A DNA stretch of 64,000 bases from SIG480 sp045636865 (lineage in GTDB: Bacteria > Bacillota > Clostridia > Oscillospirales > JAAYXM01), in assembly GCA_045636865.1 (NCBI GenBank), contig JAZTYJ010000015.1, forward strand, positions 1-64,000. The letters are read 5' to 3'. Under the pieces are notes generated by a model. That model searched no databases. It was given only the letters and a program-made list of their open reading frames with translations, and had not been told where the DNA came from. Made by a program: the position numbers and the translations under genes. Below, piece after piece: positions 32,677-41,253 of this stretch. Numbering within the stretch: position 1 is the stretch's first letter; the number at the start of each line of letters is the position of its first letter.

Positions 32677-34047
32677 ATGGAAAAGCTTGAGAAACTTTTC
32701 AAAATCAGAGAACGTGGCAGCAGTGTCCGCACGGAAATCATCGCAGGTATCACAACCTTCCTCGCAATGTCATATATCCTTGCGGTCAACCCAAGCTATC
32801 TCGGCCAAATCCCGGGTGCAACCCCTGCAGGTATATTTATGGCAACTGCAATTTCTGCGGCAATCGCAACACTCTGTATGGCATTTTTCGCAAACTATCC
32901 CATCGCTCTTGCATCGGGCATGGGCCTCAATGCATTCTTTGCATACACAGTCTGCGGAGTTATGGGGTATTCTTACGAAGTTGCATTGACTGCAATTTTG
33001 CTTGAAGGTATAATCTTCATGCTTTTGTCACTCTTCAAGTTCCGCGAAGAACTTGTCAACAAAATTCCGAACAACTTAAAGTACGGCATCACGGCAGGTA
33101 TTGGCTTGTTTATCACGATTATTGCGCTTATTAACTCAAAGGTGGTTGTTGCTAATCCTGATACAACCGTTGCACTTGGTGATTTGTCAAGTGCAGGCGT
33201 GGCACTTGCTCTTATCGGGCTTCTTCTTATTGGTGTATTCAACCACTTCAAAGTTCACGGAGCTATCCTCCTCGGCATCATAGCCACCTGGGTTCTGGGT
33301 ATCATTGCGGAGCTTATCGGTTGGTATGTTCCTGATCCGGCGGCGGAGCTCTACTCCGTAATCCCGAATTTCTCGTTAGAGGCTATCAAGGCGAATTTTG
33401 CAGCTCCCGCATTGTTTGAGTTTGACTTTGCATATATTGTAAAAGATATCGCAGGTTTCTTCATTGTTGTATTTACATTCCTCTATACCGACATTTTCGA
33501 CACAGTCGGCACATTGATTGGTGTAGCGCAGAAGGGAAATCTTCTTGATGAAAAGGGTGAGCTTCCCAAGGCATCGGGTGCTTTGATGGCGGATGCTGTC
33601 GGCACTGTTGTCGGCGCGTGCCTCGGCACGTCAACCGTTACAAGCTTTGTTGAATCAAGCGCAGGGGTGGCAGCGGGAGGAAGAACAGGTCTTACATCGG
33701 TTGTTACGGCATTTATGTTCCTCATAGCAATAATTTTTGCCCCGATATTCCTTGCAATCCCGAGTTTTGCTACGGCTCCGGCCATGCTTTATGTAGGTCT
33801 TCTGATGCTCTCGTCGATAAAAAAAGTTGATTTTGACGGTGATGCCGCGGATGTAATAGGTGCATTCCTTGCAATTATAATGATGCCACTCACATACTCA
33901 ATTGCAAATGGCATTATGTTCGGTATTCTTGCATGGGTAATTCTCAAGATTCTCTGCGGCAAGATCAGGCAGATCACGGGAGTAATGTGGATATCGGTTG
34001 TATTGTTTGCCGCTTATATCACATTGAAGATAATGGGACTTGCTTAA
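32677..34047 (+). CDS. NCS2-family (AzgA/PbuG-like) nucleobase permease
   Basis: 456 residues with about a dozen membrane segments. The family signature appears in GITTFLAMSYILAVNPSYL near residues 25-43, ANYPIALASGMGLNAFFAYTV near 72-92, and FLYTDIFDTVGTLIGVAQK in the middle. Members import adenine, guanine or hypoxanthine with protons. The following phosphoribosyltransferase gene could trap the imported base, so the pair looks like a purine-salvage unit. Confidence 0.92.
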   Translation: MEKLEKLFKIRERGSSVRTEIIAGITTFLAMSYILAVNPSYLGQIPGATPAGIFMATAISAAIATLCMAFFANYPIALASGMGLNAFFAYTVCGVMGYSYEVALTAILLEGIIFMLLSLFKFREELVNKIPNNLKYGITAGIGLFITIIALINSKVVVANPDTTVALGDLSSAGVALALIGLLLIGVFNHFKVHGAILLGIIATWVLGIIAELIGWYVPDPAAELYSVIPNFSLEAIKANFAAPALFEFDFAYIVKDIAGFFIVVFTFLYTDIFDTVGTLIGVAQKGNLLDEKGELPKASGALMADAVGTVVGACLGTSTVTSFVESSAGVAAGGRTGLTSVVTAFMFLIAIIFAPIFLAIPSFATAPAMLYVGLLMLSSIKKVDFDGDAADVIGAFLAIIMMPLTYSIANGIMFGILAWVILKILCGKIRQITGVMWISVVLFAAYITLKIMGLA

Positions 34048-34083
34048 TATTTTTCAGATATTGTAAAAGGAGTATACTGTGAA

Positions 34084-34641
34084 ATGAAAGAATTTTATAC
34101 GATTGATATAGAAGGTGTAAAGCGCGATCTGCCGCTTTGCAAACTCAACGAAAGTTTATATATCGGTGCATTTGTTATGTTCGGCGATGTCGAGCTCACA
34201 AAAAAGGCAGCCGAAGGACTTCTTAAGCGCGCCCCCGAATACGATGTTATGATTACTGCTGAATCAAAAGGCATTCCGCTTCTCTATGAGATGGCGCGTC
34301 AGGCGGGAAGCAACTATTACATCGTTGCAAGAAAAGCACCAAAGCTTTATATGAAGGATGTAATAAGTGTGAAGGTCGATTCAATAACAACCGTAAACAC
34401 ACAGACGCTCTATCTTGATTCAAAGGATATCGAGGCGATGAGAGGCAAACGCGTCCTCGTTGTTGATGATGTTATCAGCACGGGCGAATCACTTGCGGCA
34501 CTTGAAAAGCTTATTGAAGCTGCAGGCGGCAACATTGTTGCAAAAATGGCTGTTCTTGCGGAGGGCGATGCTATCGGCAGAGAGGATATCACATATCTCG
34601 CTCCGCTTCCGCTTTTCGATACAGACGGAAACCCGGTATAA
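34084..34641 (+). CDS. Adenine phosphoribosyltransferase-like protein
   Basis: 185 residues, type I phosphoribosyltransferase. The PRPP-binding loop is VLVVDDVISTGESLAAL at about residues 122-138. Upstream, VMITAESKGIPLLYEMA is like the APT block that contains the purine-site residues. The length is close to APT. It lies 36 bases after the permease gene and probably converts an imported purine to its nucleotide. The exact base cannot be named. Confidence 0.8.
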   Translation: MKEFYTIDIEGVKRDLPLCKLNESLYIGAFVMFGDVELTKKAAEGLLKRAPEYDVMITAESKGIPLLYEMARQAGSNYYIVARKAPKLYMKDVISVKVDSITTVNTQTLYLDSKDIEAMRGKRVLVVDDVISTGESLAALEKLIEAAGGNIVAKMAVLAEGDAIGREDITYLAPLPLFDTDGNPV

Positions 34642-34650
34642 CTTATCTTA

Positions 34651-34697
34651 AAATAAAAATACAATTCCCAAAGAAGGGGATTGTATTTTTATTTTGT
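34651..34697 (+). terminator. Rho-independent terminator of the purine-salvage unit
   Basis: AAATACAATTCCC pairs with GGGGATTGTATTT around AAAGAA, followed by a T-rich stretch. It lies just after the phosphoribosyltransferase stop. Confidence 0.88.
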
Positions 34698-34801
34698 TTA
34701 TGCTATTCTTTAATGGTTAAGAAAAAATATAAAATTTGGAAGGTTAAACGTTAAAGTTAAAAATAAATGCAAAAAACGATAACTTATAGGAGATGTGATT
34801 T

Positions 34802-35884
34802 ATGGGTGAAAAAATTAAAGTCGGAGTAATAGGAACAGGTCCTCGAGGCAGATATCTTTTTTCTGTCCTTATTGCAAATCCCGATGTTGAGGCATACGCA
34901 ATTTGTGATGGTGATCCGAAATCACTTTCCGAATGCGAAAAGATGCTCAAAGAAAAGAACGTTCAGGGAGTTCACTCATTTTCTTCAGTTGAAGAATTCC
35001 TTGCTTCAGATGTCGAAGCGGTCATTGTAGCAACACACGTTTCAAGCCATGCGGATATTTCGGTCGAATGTCTGAATGCGGGAAAGCATGTTCTTTGTGA
35101 GATACCCAATATTGCAAATGACGACGATGCAAAAAAGCTTTGTCGTGCTGTAAAGGCAAATCCCGACAAGAAGTTCATGGTTGCAGAAAACTGCTGTTTC
35201 TGGGCATTTGTTGAAACGTGGAAAAAGATGTATAAAGACGGTCTTTTGGGAGATGTTGTTTTTGCGGAAGCTGATTATCTGCACAATCATCTTGAAATCG
35301 AGCCCGAAGGAAGAATTACATGGCGCTCGTATATGACTTCGATCAACTACCTGACACACGACCTCGGTCCGCTGCTTTACATACTTGATGACACATGCGA
35401 TGAGATTTTCGGATTCACACCGAATATCAACCCGATTGAAGATGTACATCCGGCACCTTCAGACGGTGTTGCAATGATCAAGACAAAGAAAGGGGCCCTT
35501 ATCAAAATTTATGTCGGTTTCGGAGTGCATCATGAGTCGGGTCACGGTTATACGATGTACGGATCAAAGGGCTCGCTTCAGATACAGACGGACAAGGGCT
35601 ATAAAAACAACAACACTTTTGCACAGCTTTCATCTGTTCCGAACACAAAAGAAGCCATTGAAATTCCGGTATCCGTAGGCTATCCGAATGCATCACATGA
35701 AGGACACGGCGGAGCCGATCCGAAGATGATGGAGGCTTTTGTAAATTGCATTAAAAATGATACGAAGCCGCCGCTTGATATCGAGTTTGGTATAAATATT
35801 GCACTTCCGGGAATTTATGCCGAGTATTCGGCTAAAAATGGAGGTAAAATGATTAAGATGCCTGATATTTCCGAGTTTGAATAA
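34802..35884 (+). CDS. Gfo/Idh/MocA-family oxidoreductase with altered EKP motif
   Basis: 360 residues. The N-terminal Rossmann fold has GVIGTGPRGRYLF at residues 8-20. The family's EKP motif, whose lysine takes part in catalysis, is here E100-I101-P102 in GKHVLCEIPN. The C-terminal beta-sheet domain contains SINYLTHDLGPLLYI, with the conserved His-Asp pair. Members act on sugars, inositols and related compounds. Loss of the lysine leaves the activity open. A ribosome binding site (AGGAGATG) precedes the ATG. It overlaps no neighbour but heads the group of sugar-linked genes. Confidence 0.85.
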   Translation: MGEKIKVGVIGTGPRGRYLFSVLIANPDVEAYAICDGDPKSLSECEKMLKEKNVQGVHSFSSVEEFLASDVEAVIVATHVSSHADISVECLNAGKHVLCEIPNIANDDDAKKLCRAVKANPDKKFMVAENCCFWAFVETWKKMYKDGLLGDVVFAEADYLHNHLEIEPEGRITWRSYMTSINYLTHDLGPLLYILDDTCDEIFGFTPNINPIEDVHPAPSDGVAMIKTKKGALIKIYVGFGVHHESGHGYTMYGSKGSLQIQTDKGYKNNNTFAQLSSVPNTKEAIEIPVSVGYPNASHEGHGGADPKMMEAFVNCIKNDTKPPLDIEFGINIALPGIYAEYSAKNGGKMIKMPDISEFE

Positions 35885-35912
35885 AAATATGCAACGGAAA
35901 GAAGGGGATAGG

Positions 35913-36602
35913 ATGTATAAATATCTGTTATGGGACATTGACGGAACTGTTTTGAACTTTCTTGCATCGGAGGCGTATGCAATACGCCATTTGTTTGAAA
36001 AGTATAATCTGGGCGAATGTGATGATGAGAAGCTTCGTCTGTATTCGGATATAAACGTGAAATACTGGCAGAAGCTTGAGAGAGGCGAGCTTACAAAGAA
36101 AGAAATTTTAGTCGGACGCTTCAGGGATTTTTTTGAGATAACAGGAGTGGATGTAAGCCTCGCAGAAGAGTTCAACAAGGATTATCAGGAGACGCTTGGC
36201 GAATACATTGAATTTGTTGACAACGCAGAGGTGATCCTTCTTTCTCAAAAAGGAAAATATACACTCGTTGCGGTTACAAACGGAACAAAGGTTGCACAGG
36301 AAAAGAAATTGCGTCTGTCCGGGCTCACTCATGTTTTTGATGCGATATTCATATCTGAAAATGTCGGTGCGGAAAAGCCTGAAAAGAAATTTTTTGACTT
36401 TGTTTTCAAAGAGCTTGGCATAACGGACAAAAGAGAGGTTCTGATAATAGGCGATTCGCTCACAAGCGATATGCTCGGTGGATATCTGGCAGGTATAGAT
36501 ACCTGTTGGTTTAACCCGTCGCACAAGAGAAATACATTGGATTTTTCTGTTACATATGAAATCGACGCACTTTCAAAAATCGAAGAAATTGTTTGCAGAT
36601 AA
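35913..36602 (+). CDS. HAD-superfamily phosphatase (YjjG-like nucleotidase)
   Basis: 229 residues. All four HAD motifs are visible: DIDGTV near residue 8, VTNGT near residue 115, K in EKPEKKFF, and IGDSLTSD. The start MYKYLLWDIDGTVLNF and the 229-residue length fit YjjG-type pyrimidine nucleotidases, which clean up non-canonical nucleotides; a sugar-phosphate substrate is possible too. The ATG at 35913 follows AAGGGGAT-AGG; a longer in-frame version from 35877 overlaps the upstream gene and lacks such a site. Confidence 0.85.
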   Translation: MYKYLLWDIDGTVLNFLASEAYAIRHLFEKYNLGECDDEKLRLYSDINVKYWQKLERGELTKKEILVGRFRDFFEITGVDVSLAEEFNKDYQETLGEYIEFVDNAEVILLSQKGKYTLVAVTNGTKVAQEKKLRLSGLTHVFDAIFISENVGAEKPEKKFFDFVFKELGITDKREVLIIGDSLTSDMLGGYLAGIDTCWFNPSHKRNTLDFSVTYEIDALSKIEEIVCR

Positions 36603-36636
36603 AATTTTGATAAAAGATAATTTTCGTTATCGGAAA

Positions 36637-36665
36637 TTGTCTTTTTATTTTATTTGTGATATACT
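36637..36665 (+). promoter_or_regulatory. Promoter of the SDR/ROK/metallophosphoesterase genes
   Basis: TTGTCT at 36637-36642 and TATACT at 36660-36665, spacer 17, some 40 bases before the SDR start. Confidence 0.55.
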
Positions 36666-36706
36666 TTATTGCAAAGATTGAAAATACGGTTTCTTTGGAG
36701 GCGTTT

Positions 36707-37483
36707 ATGAAAGCTTTGATTACAGGAGCAAGCTCGGGACTCGGTTGGGAAATGGCAACCGTTTTATCAGAAAAGGGATACGACATCGTTGCCGTTGCAA
36801 GGAGACAGGAAAGACTGCAAGAACTTAAAAATCAGTTGAAAACAAATGTAGAGATATTGTGTGCAGATGTTACAAGTCCTGATGGCATAAAGCAGATAGA
36901 AGCACAGCTTGATGACGTTGATATATTTATAAATAATGCGGGCTTTGGGGTATTTGGTCCGTTGTGTACGTCTGATTTGAATGACGAGCTTGATATGTTT
37001 GAGACGAATGTTAAGGCGGTACATATCCTTACAAAGTTTGCAGCAAAGAAATTCAGAGAAAAAAACAGCGGATACATTATGAATGTTTCCTCAATTGCGG
37101 CGTTTTTTCCGGGGCCGTTGTTTTCAGCGTATTACGCATCAAAAGCATATGTATTAAGGCTCACTCAAGCGTTGTACGAAGAACTGCGACGTGAAAAGTC
37201 AAAGGTTAAGGTAAGTGTTTTGTGTCCGGGACCGGTTAAAACAGAATTTGAACAGGTGGCAAAGGTGAGCTTTGGCAACGGAAACGAAAAGGGCAGAAAT
37301 CTTATAATAGCTGACAAAAGAAAAGTTTCGGAATATGCAATCGACCGTATGTTCAAGGGAAAACATATAATCATACCGGGCAAACTTATGAAGGTAGCTG
37401 TTTTCTTCAGGAGAATTCTGCCGGAAAAGATGCTTTGCAGAGTGCTTTATCTGTTGCAGAGCAAAAAGTTTGTGCAGTACTGA
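36707..37483 (+). CDS. Short-chain dehydrogenase/reductase
   Basis: 258 residues. TGASSGLG near residue 6 binds NAD(P), NNAGFGVFG follows, and the catalytic Tyr and Lys are in SAYYASKAYV with a Ser in NVSSIAA. The protein resembles the DltE/YqjQ-like group of SDRs; the substrate cannot be told. The ATG at 36707 lies five bases after GGAGG; an earlier in-frame start would lack a site and overlap the promoter. Confidence 0.85.
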   Translation: MKALITGASSGLGWEMATVLSEKGYDIVAVARRQERLQELKNQLKTNVEILCADVTSPDGIKQIEAQLDDVDIFINNAGFGVFGPLCTSDLNDELDMFETNVKAVHILTKFAAKKFREKNSGYIMNVSSIAAFFPGPLFSAYYASKAYVLRLTQALYEELRREKSKVKVSVLCPGPVKTEFEQVAKVSFGNGNEKGRNLIIADKRKVSEYAIDRMFKGKHIIIPGKLMKVAVFFRRILPEKMLCRVLYLLQSKKFVQY

Positions 37484-37513
37484 TAAGTTGTTTTTGAAAA
37501 AGGAAGTGATTTC

Positions 37514-38653
37514 GTGCGAGGAAACGTAGGAAACGTCAGATTTATACAGCGACTCAACCGTGCAAAGGTTCTTCAGCATATAAGAAAAAACAGTCCTGTG
37601 TCAAGAAATGAGCTTGCAGAAGTTTCGGGGCTCAGTCTTTCTTCAATTACAAATATAATCAGCTATCTTCTCGGAGCAAAGCTTGTTTTTGAAACTGATT
37701 TCATAAAGGTTGCAGGTGCGGGAAGAAACGCAGTAAGAATCGAGTTCAATACGGAGGCAATGTCGCTTATAGCGGTAAATATCGAGTCAGACGAGGCAAC
37801 TGTCTCCGTTACAGACCTTGCGGGAAGCATCCTCGAGAGCAGGAGCATATCACTTGCAGAAGAAAGTGCGCCGGAAGAGGTTCTTTGCAGAATTTCTGAA
37901 GAGACACTAAAGCTCTCGGAGGCAAAGAGAAATATAAAGGCGATTGGGTTTACGGTGTCGGGACACATCAGCAAGGACGGTCAGGTAAGCTCAAGTCTCC
38001 TCAATTGGAAAAACGTAGACGTAAAGTCGGCTATCGAGGAAAAAACAGGGCTTTCCGTATATGTTGCAAACAATACAAAGACAAAGGCGTTGTGGACAAT
38101 TAACGCGCTCAATGACGAGGAGTATAAAAACGTCGTATTTCTCGATATGGCAAATGACGGAATCGGTATTGCCCATGCATACAACGGCGAGATAAACGGG
38201 CTTGTAGCGGGAGAGCTGGGGCACACTGTAGTTGCAGGCACGTCAAATGGCTATCTTGAAAAGGTCTGCAGTATGCGCTACATAGAAGAGAGATATTCAA
38301 ATCTCTCGGGAAAGAAGCTTTCATTTTCCGAAATCAGACACGCGGCTTCAAGCGGAGACGAGATAGCAAAAGAGGTTACAGACGAAGCATCGGGCTATTT
38401 AAGTGCGGCAATAATCAATATTATTATGATATTTGAGCCCGATATGATAATCATCAACGGCTCGGAGCTCTTCAAAATAGAGGAGTTTTACGAAAACGCA
38501 ATAAACAACGCAATTTCGCAGACGAAGGAACTTGATATGAAAAAGCCGTATTTCAGAAAAGTGAACCTCGCGCCCGAACAGGCGGTGCAGGGAGCAGCAC
38601 AGTTTGCGGCAGACAACCTCTTCGGTATAGACGGACCGGATGACATATTATAG
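37514..38653 (+). CDS. ROK-family transcriptional regulator (NagC/XylR-like)
   Basis: 379 residues. An N-terminal winged helix-turn-helix (about 15-65: SPVSRNELAEVSGLSLSSIT) is joined to a ROK sugar-kinase-like domain. The latter has VSGHISKDGQV and the signature GELGHT near residue 240. The cysteine motif normally following it (C-x-CG-x2-GC) is missing: the region reads NGYLEKVCSM. That motif holds zinc in active ROK kinases and in NagC-type regulators. Start is GTG after AGGAAGTGAT. It probably controls its sugar-linked neighbours. Confidence 0.87.
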   Translation: MRGNVGNVRFIQRLNRAKVLQHIRKNSPVSRNELAEVSGLSLSSITNIISYLLGAKLVFETDFIKVAGAGRNAVRIEFNTEAMSLIAVNIESDEATVSVTDLAGSILESRSISLAEESAPEEVLCRISEETLKLSEAKRNIKAIGFTVSGHISKDGQVSSSLLNWKNVDVKSAIEEKTGLSVYVANNTKTKALWTINALNDEEYKNVVFLDMANDGIGIAHAYNGEINGLVAGELGHTVVAGTSNGYLEKVCSMRYIEERYSNLSGKKLSFSEIRHAASSGDEIAKEVTDEASGYLSAAIINIIMIFEPDMIIINGSELFKIEEFYENAINNAISQTKELDMKKPYFRKVNLAPEQAVQGAAQFAADNLFGIDGPDDIL

Positions 38654-38663
38654 GAGAAAAATG

Positions 38664-39836
38664 ATGTCAAAGTTTTTGTGCAATAAATGCTACTATGTGG
38701 AGGAAACGGAATTTCTACCGAAAAAATGTATAGTTTGCAATGCCGATGAAAGTGCTTTTTCTCTGATAAGTTATCCGGATAAGCACTATATTCCCGTGTA
38801 TTGGGAAGAGTACCTAAAAAAGAAAACAGATAAAATTCGCAAAAATCAGGAGTTGGCGGGAGAAAACGGTTTTTCCTTTGCTTTCATTACGGACATACAT
38901 TGGGGACCGAATAATAAGTTTTCTGCGGCACTCGTAAAACGCGTTATGGACGAATGTAATCTTTCCTACTGTGTAAATGGTGGCGACACGGTTTCGGGTG
39001 CAGGACTGTGTCCGGCGGAATTGATAATTGGCGAATTGAAGGAGTGTTTTGACTGTTTTTCGGAAATTGAGCCAAAACTTCTCACAGCTCTCGGAAATCA
39101 CGATCCGGCATATTCAACATTCGATGCCCCCGAATTTTATGTAGAAAATCTTACGACAGAGCAGATTTACGAGAGTATCTTCCGTTATGAAGAAAAATAT
39201 CCCGACAGAGTTATGGGACCCGGAAAAACATATTTTTACGCTGATGATAAGGCGCATAAGGTAAGAATAGTAGTTTTGAACACATTTGACGTGCCGAGCG
39301 ATGAAACTCTTCCTGACGGGCGTGCTAAGTATAATAAAATGAGATTGTTCGGATATCGAAAGGAACAGCTTGACTGGTTTGCAAACGTTGCGCTTGATGT
39401 TCCCGGAAAGGACTGGACGATTATCCTCGCAACCCACATAGCACCGTCGTGTACTGATGAACCTTGCAGAAATGATGACGTTATTCTCGGTATCATAGAT
39501 GCCTTTCGCAAAGGCGAGAAGTTTGAAATATCAAGTGAGTGCGATAATCCTTTGTATAATGTTGAGATAAAGGCAGACTATACAAATAAAGGCGGAAGCT
39601 TTGCTCTTTGGGTGAGCGGCCATATACACGAAGACAGCCAATTGGTTGTAAATGATACGTTATGTCTGTCGGTTATCTCTGACTGGAACCATCAGCACGA
39701 AAAACTCCCGATGCAGAGATGTGACGGAACAACAAACGAGCATGCATTTGATGTGTTCACAATTGATGTGGAAAACCACAAAATTTATGCAACCCGCATA
39801 GGTGCAGGTGAAGACAGGATTTACGAGTATAAATAA
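38664..39836 (+). CDS. Metallophosphoesterase with N-terminal zinc ribbon
   Basis: 390 residues. Residues 1-28 form a rubredoxin-like zinc ribbon (C6-x2-C9 and C22-x2-C25). A calcineurin-like phosphoesterase domain follows from about residue 68: D77-I-H79, GGD near 108, GNHD at 144-147, ATHIAP and SGHIHED further on. This fusion is unusual. The ATG at 38664 has AGGAG seven bases upstream; the ATG just before it (38661) is possible. The gene is tightly coupled to the ROK regulator, so the substrate may be a sugar phosphate or nucleotide. Confidence 0.85.
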   Translation: MSKFLCNKCYYVEETEFLPKKCIVCNADESAFSLISYPDKHYIPVYWEEYLKKKTDKIRKNQELAGENGFSFAFITDIHWGPNNKFSAALVKRVMDECNLSYCVNGGDTVSGAGLCPAELIIGELKECFDCFSEIEPKLLTALGNHDPAYSTFDAPEFYVENLTTEQIYESIFRYEEKYPDRVMGPGKTYFYADDKAHKVRIVVLNTFDVPSDETLPDGRAKYNKMRLFGYRKEQLDWFANVALDVPGKDWTIILATHIAPSCTDEPCRNDDVILGIIDAFRKGEKFEISSECDNPLYNVEIKADYTNKGGSFALWVSGHIHEDSQLVVNDTLCLSVISDWNHQHEKLPMQRCDGTTNEHAFDVFTIDVENHKIYATRIGAGEDRIYEYK

Positions 39837-39840
39837 AACA

Positions 39841-39872
39841 AAAACCGCAGAGGATTTACCTCTGCGGTTTAA
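39841..39872. terminator. Terminator shared by metallophosphoesterase and argH
   Basis: AAACCGCAGAGG and CCTCTGCGGTTT pair perfectly around ATTTA. The T-rich tail is best on the minus strand, for argH, but the hairpin lies between two convergent genes. Confidence 0.87.
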
Positions 39873-39878
39873 TGTTAT

Positions 39879-41252
39879 TTAGTTTAAATTTTTGCGGACA
39901 AATTCAATCTGAGCTTCAACTGATTTAACGCTTGTGCCACCCTCTGAAATTCGCTTTTCAACACAGGTTTCAAGGCTGATTTCATTATAAAGATCGTCCT
40001 CAAAAAGTTCAGAAACTTCAGCGTATTCAGAAAGGGTAAGCTCTTCGAGAACCTTTCCTTCAGCGATGCACTTTGCAACAAGCTGACCTGAAATCTTATA
40101 CGCCGTACGGAAGGGAAGCCCCTTCTTGACGAGATAGTCTGCAAGGTCGGTCGCGTTTATAAAGCCCTTCTGAGCTGCGCGCTTCATATTGTCCGTAAGC
40201 GGGCGCATTGTTGCGAGCATCGGTGCAAGAACCTTAAGGCACATTTCGACGGTTTCAGTAGCATCGAAAATGCTTTCCTTGTCTTCCTGCATATCCTTGT
40301 TATAAGCAAGGGGAAGACCTTTCAAAACGGTGAGAAGCGCCATAAGGTCGCCGTAAACTCTGCCTGTTTTTCCGCGTATGAGCTCTGCCATATCGGGATT
40401 TTTCTTCTGCGGCATAATGGATGAGCCTGTTGTGTAGGCATCATCAAGCTCAACGAATTTGAATTCCCAGCTTGCCCAAAGGATAAGCTCCTCGCTCATT
40501 CTTGAAAGATGCATCATAAGAATGGAAAGGCAGCTTGCAAACTCAACGCAGAAATCGCGGTCAGAAACACCGTCGAGGCTGTTGAGCGCGATATCGGAAA
40601 AACCGAGCTCCTTTGCCTCAAGACGTCTGTCCGTGTCATAAGTTGTGCCCGCAAGAGCACAGCTTCCGATAGGGGAGACGTTCATACGTTTTCTGCAATC
40701 GGAAATTCTGTCGATATCGCGGAGAAGCATCATCGAATACGCCATGAGATGGTGTCCGAAGGTAACGGGTTGCGCTCTCTGGAGATGGGTATATCCCGGC
40801 ATAATTGCGCCTTTATACTCTTCTGCTTTATCAGTAAGAGCTGAAATAACATCGACTAAAAGCGCTGATATTTCATCGCACTTATCGCGGAGATACATGC
40901 GAAGGTCGAGAGCAACCTGGTCGTTGCGGCTTCTTGCTGTATGAAGTTTTTTGCCGACATCGCCGAGACGTTCTGTAAGCACCTGCTCAACGAACATATG
41001 AATGTCTTCACACGACATATCAAACCCAAGCTTTCCCGAGTCGAGATCCTCAAGAATGGATGAGAGACCGGAAATAAGAGTGTCGGCATCTGATTTTTCA
41101 ATTATCCCCTGTGCGCCGAGCATCATAGCGTGAGCCATACTGCCCGTGATGTCCTGACGGTACATCTTGCAGTCAAAATGGATGGATGAATTGAAGTCGT
41201 CTGCTATGGAATCTGTAATTCCGGACGTGCGTCCGGCCCACATTTTTGCCAT
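39879..41252 (-). CDS. argH: Argininosuccinate lyase
   Basis: 457 residues, full length. It splits argininosuccinate into arginine and fumarate. The fumarase/lyase signature GSSIMPQKKNPD is present (Ser and Lys of the catalytic loop), with HTARSRNDQ and TPGYTHLQRAQP-like MPGYTHLQRAQP earlier. The start ATG is one base from the argG stop, so the genes are translationally coupled; the in-frame TTG at 41267 is less likely. Confidence 0.97.
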   Translation of the reverse strand: MAKMWAGRTSGITDSIADDFNSSIHFDCKMYRQDITGSMAHAMMLGAQGIIEKSDADTLISGLSSILEDLDSGKLGFDMSCEDIHMFVEQVLTERLGDVGKKLHTARSRNDQVALDLRMYLRDKCDEISALLVDVISALTDKAEEYKGAIMPGYTHLQRAQPVTFGHHLMAYSMMLLRDIDRISDCRKRMNVSPIGSCALAGTTYDTDRRLEAKELGFSDIALNSLDGVSDRDFCVEFASCLSILMMHLSRMSEELILWASWEFKFVELDDAYTTGSSIMPQKKNPDMAELIRGKTGRVYGDLMALLTVLKGLPLAYNKDMQEDKESIFDATETVEMCLKVLAPMLATMRPLTDNMKRAAQKGFINATDLADYLVKKGLPFRTAYKISGQLVAKCIAEGKVLEELTLSEYAEVSELFEDDLYNEISLETCVEKRISEGGTSVKSVEAQIEFVRKNLN

Positions 41253-41253
41253 A

